Shown here: positions 39,755 through 42,374 of the stretch, one piece after another
How the letters are laid out: the number at the start of each line of letters is the position of its first letter
How positions within the stretch are numbered: position 1 is the first letter of the stretch
From: a virus
Direction: 5' to 3' (one strand)
DNA: 42,374 nucleotides
IMG/VR virus record: IMGVR_UViG_3300049617_000256
Location: 1-42,374 of that record
The notes under the pieces: generated by a model
Told to the model about the DNA's origin: nothing
Database searches by the model: none
The model's input: the letters and a program-made list of their open reading frames with translations, nothing else
Program-made: the position numbers and the translations under genes

Positions 39755-42121
39755 ATGAAAAAACAATACGTTTTAGATACATCGTCTTTAATTTTTGATC
39801 CTACAACTTGGAAACAATTTCCAAACAGTGATGTAATTATCCCTATCGCCGTCCTTAATGAGTTAGATAAACTCAAAAAGCAATCTGGCGAAGCTGGTAG
39901 AAATGCCAGAGTTTGTATTAGAATGCTGGACGATATTAGTGATAAGCTTGATATCAGTACTGGTATCGTTTTAGATGATGATATTTTATTGAAAATTGAT
40001 GCGACCTATCGTGATATGAGCAATCCAATGTACGCTGGATTTGGTGATCCTAATTACGGTGATACTCAAATCTTAGCTTGTGCATTAGCTACCTGGATGG
40101 AACACCCAGAACACGATGTCACATTGGTTAGTAATGATATCAATCTTAGAGTTAAAGCTAAATCTAGAAATATTGATGCTATCGCTCACGATGGTAAAAG
40201 ATACTCTCTAAGTGATTTGTATTCTGGTACTCAGACAATTGTTCACGAAGAGGCTGGTTTGGATTTGCTTAAATGTGGCTCTATTGATCCACGTGGTTAC
40301 GGATTCAACATGAGTCCGAATGAGTGCGTTCTATTCGAAAGTCCAACCGGAGAAGGTATTGCTTTGGGTCGTAAAGTCGCCAATGATAAAATTAAATTAG
40401 TTAGAAAAGTTTATCCTTGGAATATTGCTAGTAGAAACAAAGAGCAATCTTTTGCTATTGATTTAATTATGGATAAAAATGTTGATCTAGTTACTTTAAT
40501 TGGTAGAGCTGGAACTGGTAAAAGTTTAATTGTATTAGCTACTGCACTAGAATTAGTTATCAGTAGAAAAGAATATGATAAATTTATTATCTATAGACCA
40601 ATTCAACCAGTTGGAAATGATATTGGATATCTTCCTGGAACTATGGAAGAAAAATTGGCTCCTTGGTTTCAAGCCATTATGGATAACTTTGAGTTATTAT
40701 TTGGCAATAAAGTTGGAACTGATTGGAAACGTGATTTAGAGATGTTTCAGAAGAAGGGTAGAATTGAAATGGAAGCTATTACCTATATTCGTGGTCGTAG
40801 TATCCCCAATGCTATTATTTTAGTGGATGAGTGTTTTCCGGCAAATCAATATATTGCTACCGAAAATGGTAAAGAAAAAATAGGGATACTGTATAAGAAG
40901 TTTAAAAATGGTAAAGAATTACCTTTAGTTAAAAGCTATAATAGAACAAATGGTGAGTTTGAATACAAAAAAATAGTCAATGCTTGGAACCGTGGTAAGA
41001 AAAAATTATTAGAAGTTAAGTGCGCTAACAGAAAAATTAAATGCACAGAAAACCATAGATTTTTGACTGAAAATGGTTGGAAAGAGGCGTCTAAACTACA
41101 AATTGGTGAATTAATCAAAACCTCTGAATACACCGATCATCAACTGTTGCATTATCTAAATTCTGATCAAGAACAAATTATTTTAGGATCCTTCCTTGGC
41201 GATGGCAACATAGCCAATCATGGTCGTTCCAGATTTAGACTAAGGATGACTCATGGTTTTGATCAAAGAGAATATTGCGAATGGAAAGCTGGTATGTTTG
41301 GTGCTAAAACAAGAATTATTAAAGACAATGGTTATTCCAAGAAATTGGCAATTGCTTTCAATTCTGAAATGTTTGGCATGAATCAAATATTACCAAAAAC
41401 TAAAGAAAGCTGCCCTCAGTGGGTATTAGATAAACTTGATGTTAGAGGTTTGGCAATTTGGTTTATGGATGATGGGACAGTTAATGCCGATTATAATGGC
41501 GCTAGAATATCTACTTGTTCCTTTGATGAAAATTCGCAACAAAGAATAGTTAAGAAGTTGCAGTCATGGGGCATCGAATGTTCCTATGCTCAATATGGGG
41601 GATATTTTTATATCAATCTTACAAAGTCTGGATACATTAAATTAGCACAACTAATTGCACCTTATATGCATGAAAATATGCAGTATAAATGTGAAAAATC
41701 AAAACAAGTTGTGCATGTATGGGATACGCAATATGATGTTTCTGGCTGTACAGTAGTTGATGCTATTACTTATCTAGATTTAGAAGAAGAGGTTTATGAT
41801 ATTGAAGTAGAAGATAATCATAATTTTATAGTCTGCTCTTCTTCTCAAGGTAAGAATAAAACTAACAGCGGATTAATAGCACATAATTGTCAAAATTTGT
41901 CAAAAGAAGAGGTCAAAACCATTCTAACTCGTGCTGGTGAAAATACCAAAATTATTCTAACTGGTGATATAGAACAAATCGATAATTCGTTGTTGGATGC
42001 AACTAGTAACGGATTGACGCATGTAATTGAAAAGTTTAAGGATTCAGAGATGGCAGGACATATTACTTTCACACAGGGTGAAAGAAGCCGTCTTGCTTCT
42101 ATGGCAGCCGAAATTTTATAA
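39755..42121 (+). CDS. phoH: PIN-PhoH fusion protein interrupted by an intein
   Basis: I start at ATG 39755 (AAGAG eight bases upstream); an in-frame TTG lies at 39749. The 788-aa product opens with a PIN nuclease domain with likely metal acids D8, E36, D103 and D128 (YVLDTSSL, LNELDKL, GDTQILA, VSNDINLR). A PhoH ATPase follows, with Walker A GRAGTGKS (250-257) and Walker B IILVDE. At VDE the sequence is cut by a 352-residue intein (360-711) and resumes with CQNLSKEEVKTIL, LTGDIEQID and FTQGERSR. Spliced, the host protein is about 436 aa, normal for PIN-PhoH (YlaK-like) proteins, which may act as RNases coupled to an ATPase/helicase. Its activity should depend on splicing. Confidence 0.92.
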   Translation: MKKQYVLDTSSLIFDPTTWKQFPNSDVIIPIAVLNELDKLKKQSGEAGRNARVCIRMLDDISDKLDISTGIVLDDDILLKIDATYRDMSNPMYAGFGDPNYGDTQILACALATWMEHPEHDVTLVSNDINLRVKAKSRNIDAIAHDGKRYSLSDLYSGTQTIVHEEAGLDLLKCGSIDPRGYGFNMSPNECVLFESPTGEGIALGRKVANDKIKLVRKVYPWNIASRNKEQSFAIDLIMDKNVDLVTLIGRAGTGKSLIVLATALELVISRKEYDKFIIYRPIQPVGNDIGYLPGTMEEKLAPWFQAIMDNFELLFGNKVGTDWKRDLEMFQKKGRIEMEAITYIRGRSIPNAIILVDECFPANQYIATENGKEKIGILYKKFKNGKELPLVKSYNRTNGEFEYKKIVNAWNRGKKKLLEVKCANRKIKCTENHRFLTENGWKEASKLQIGELIKTSEYTDHQLLHYLNSDQEQIILGSFLGDGNIANHGRSRFRLRMTHGFDQREYCEWKAGMFGAKTRIIKDNGYSKKLAIAFNSEMFGMNQILPKTKESCPQWVLDKLDVRGLAIWFMDDGTVNADYNGARISTCSFDENSQQRIVKKLQSWGIECSYAQYGGYFYINLTKSGYIKLAQLIAPYMHENMQYKCEKSKQVVHVWDTQYDVSGCTVVDAITYLDLEEEVYDIEVEDNHNFIVCSSSQGKNKTNSGLIAHNCQNLSKEEVKTILTRAGENTKIILTGDIEQIDNSLLDATSNGLTHVIEKFKDSEMAGHITFTQGERSRLASMAAEIL
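40832..41887 (+). mobile_element. LAGLIDADG intein inserted in phoH Walker B
   Basis: The intein starts at Cys (codon 40832-40834) and ends at Asn (41885-41887), 352 aa, followed by a +1 Cys. Block A is CFPANQYIATENG and block B is TENHRFLTENGW, with the TxxH motif. LAGLIDADG-type blocks are LGSFLGDGN (about residue 477 of the precursor) and LAIWFMDDG (about 566). Block F is VYDIEVEDNHNFIV and block G ends GLIAHN before Cys. All class 1 splicing residues (C1, TxxH, HN, C+1) are present. The two endonuclease motifs keep acidic residues (GDG, DDG), so it may still home. Mobile by homing between phoH alleles (established for such inteins). Confidence 0.95.
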
Positions 42122-42132
42122 GGAGTTATTTC

Positions 42133-42374
42133 ATGAGTAACAATGAGAAAGTAAAAGACATTAAATCTAAGGTTAGTAAATCAGAGGTTGTGGTTCCAGA
42201 TGCTCCATCGACTCCGCTAATGCCACCAACTCCACCGACAGCAAATGTCGCTACTGCACCTGTCGTGGCTCCTGCCATCCATGAGAGAATTTCTGAGACT
42301 GATAAGATGGCTCTAGATTTAGCTAAGTCAAAGAGACAAACTGCTTTGGCAGAGGCTAAAACTGCTTTAGCTCA
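42133..42374 (+). CDS. Hypothetical Pro/Ala-rich protein, 3' partial
   Basis: The frame opens at ATG 42133, with AGGAG (42121-42125) overlapping the phoH stop, and runs open to the right edge, so at least 80 codons are seen. The start is charged (MSNNEKVKDIKSKVSK), then comes a Pro/Thr/Ala/Val linker (PSTPLMPPTPPTANVATAPV), then an Ala/Lys/Glu helix (KRQTALAEAKTALA). The end and any folded domain lie outside the window, so no function can be given. Confidence 0.7.
   Translation, partial: MSNNEKVKDIKSKVSKSEVVVPDAPSTPLMPPTPPTANVATAPVVAPAIHERISETDKMALDLAKSKRQTALAEAKTALA

Overview
The window is a 42.4-kb piece of a large tailed-phage genome, A+T-rich by eye, with every supported gene on the + strand and almost no non-coding DNA (longest gap 103 nt, 36029-36131). 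A gp25-like baseplate wedge protein and a baseplate J protein point to a contractile (myovirus-type) tail. Giant virion proteins, a tubulin/FtsZ-like protein, a full replication module, a one-chain ribonucleotide reductase and a sigma factor point to a jumbo or huge phage. The host cannot be told from this sequence. I saw no tRNA, rRNA, CRISPR array, integrase or transposase.

Layout. (1) 1-21741, virion/baseplate block: a spike-like protein (5' end cut by the window edge), a small unknown protein, a hydrophobic protein with a collagen-like tail, an unknown structural protein, a gp25-like protein, an enlarged baseplate J protein (1370 aa), a 2383-aa LamG protein and a 1333-aa fibre protein with EF-hand/dockerin-like calcium loops. 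The giant proteins share beta modules and are strongly enriched in the tripeptide Asp-Gly-Tyr. (2) 21784-28600, accessory block: a Trp-rich unknown protein, three glycosyltransferases, a dTDP-glucose 4,6-dehydratase-like enzyme, a zincless-finger Fpg/Nei DNA glycosylase, a membrane-anchored protein and small unknowns. (3) 28624-30245: a tubulin/FtsZ-like protein translationally coupled to an 85-aa Sm-fold-like protein that also carries two DGYRP motifs. (4) 30315-34950, replication: a UvsW-like SF2 helicase preceded by a long two-part hairpin, two unknown proteins, an AAA+ DnaC-like helicase loader and a DnaB-like helicase. (5) 34973-36761: five very small genes, two of them FmdB-type zinc ribbons, then a sigma-70-family factor. 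(6) 36824 to the end: class II (B12-dependent) ribonucleotide reductase, an unknown protein, a PIN-PhoH protein split by a LAGLIDADG intein at the Walker B motif, and the start of a Pro/Ala-rich protein cut by the right edge.

How it fits together. Overlapping stops and starts (TAATG at 4176, 26820, 29988 and 35876; ATGA or GTGA at 24529, 31829, 32419, 33541 and 35450) suggest long polycistronic units with translational coupling. The sugar genes could decorate the virion or alter the host surface. The tubulin-like protein may position phage DNA or a replication compartment, as known for PhuZ, although this protein is much longer than PhuZ. Functions rest on motif reading only; no database search was possible.
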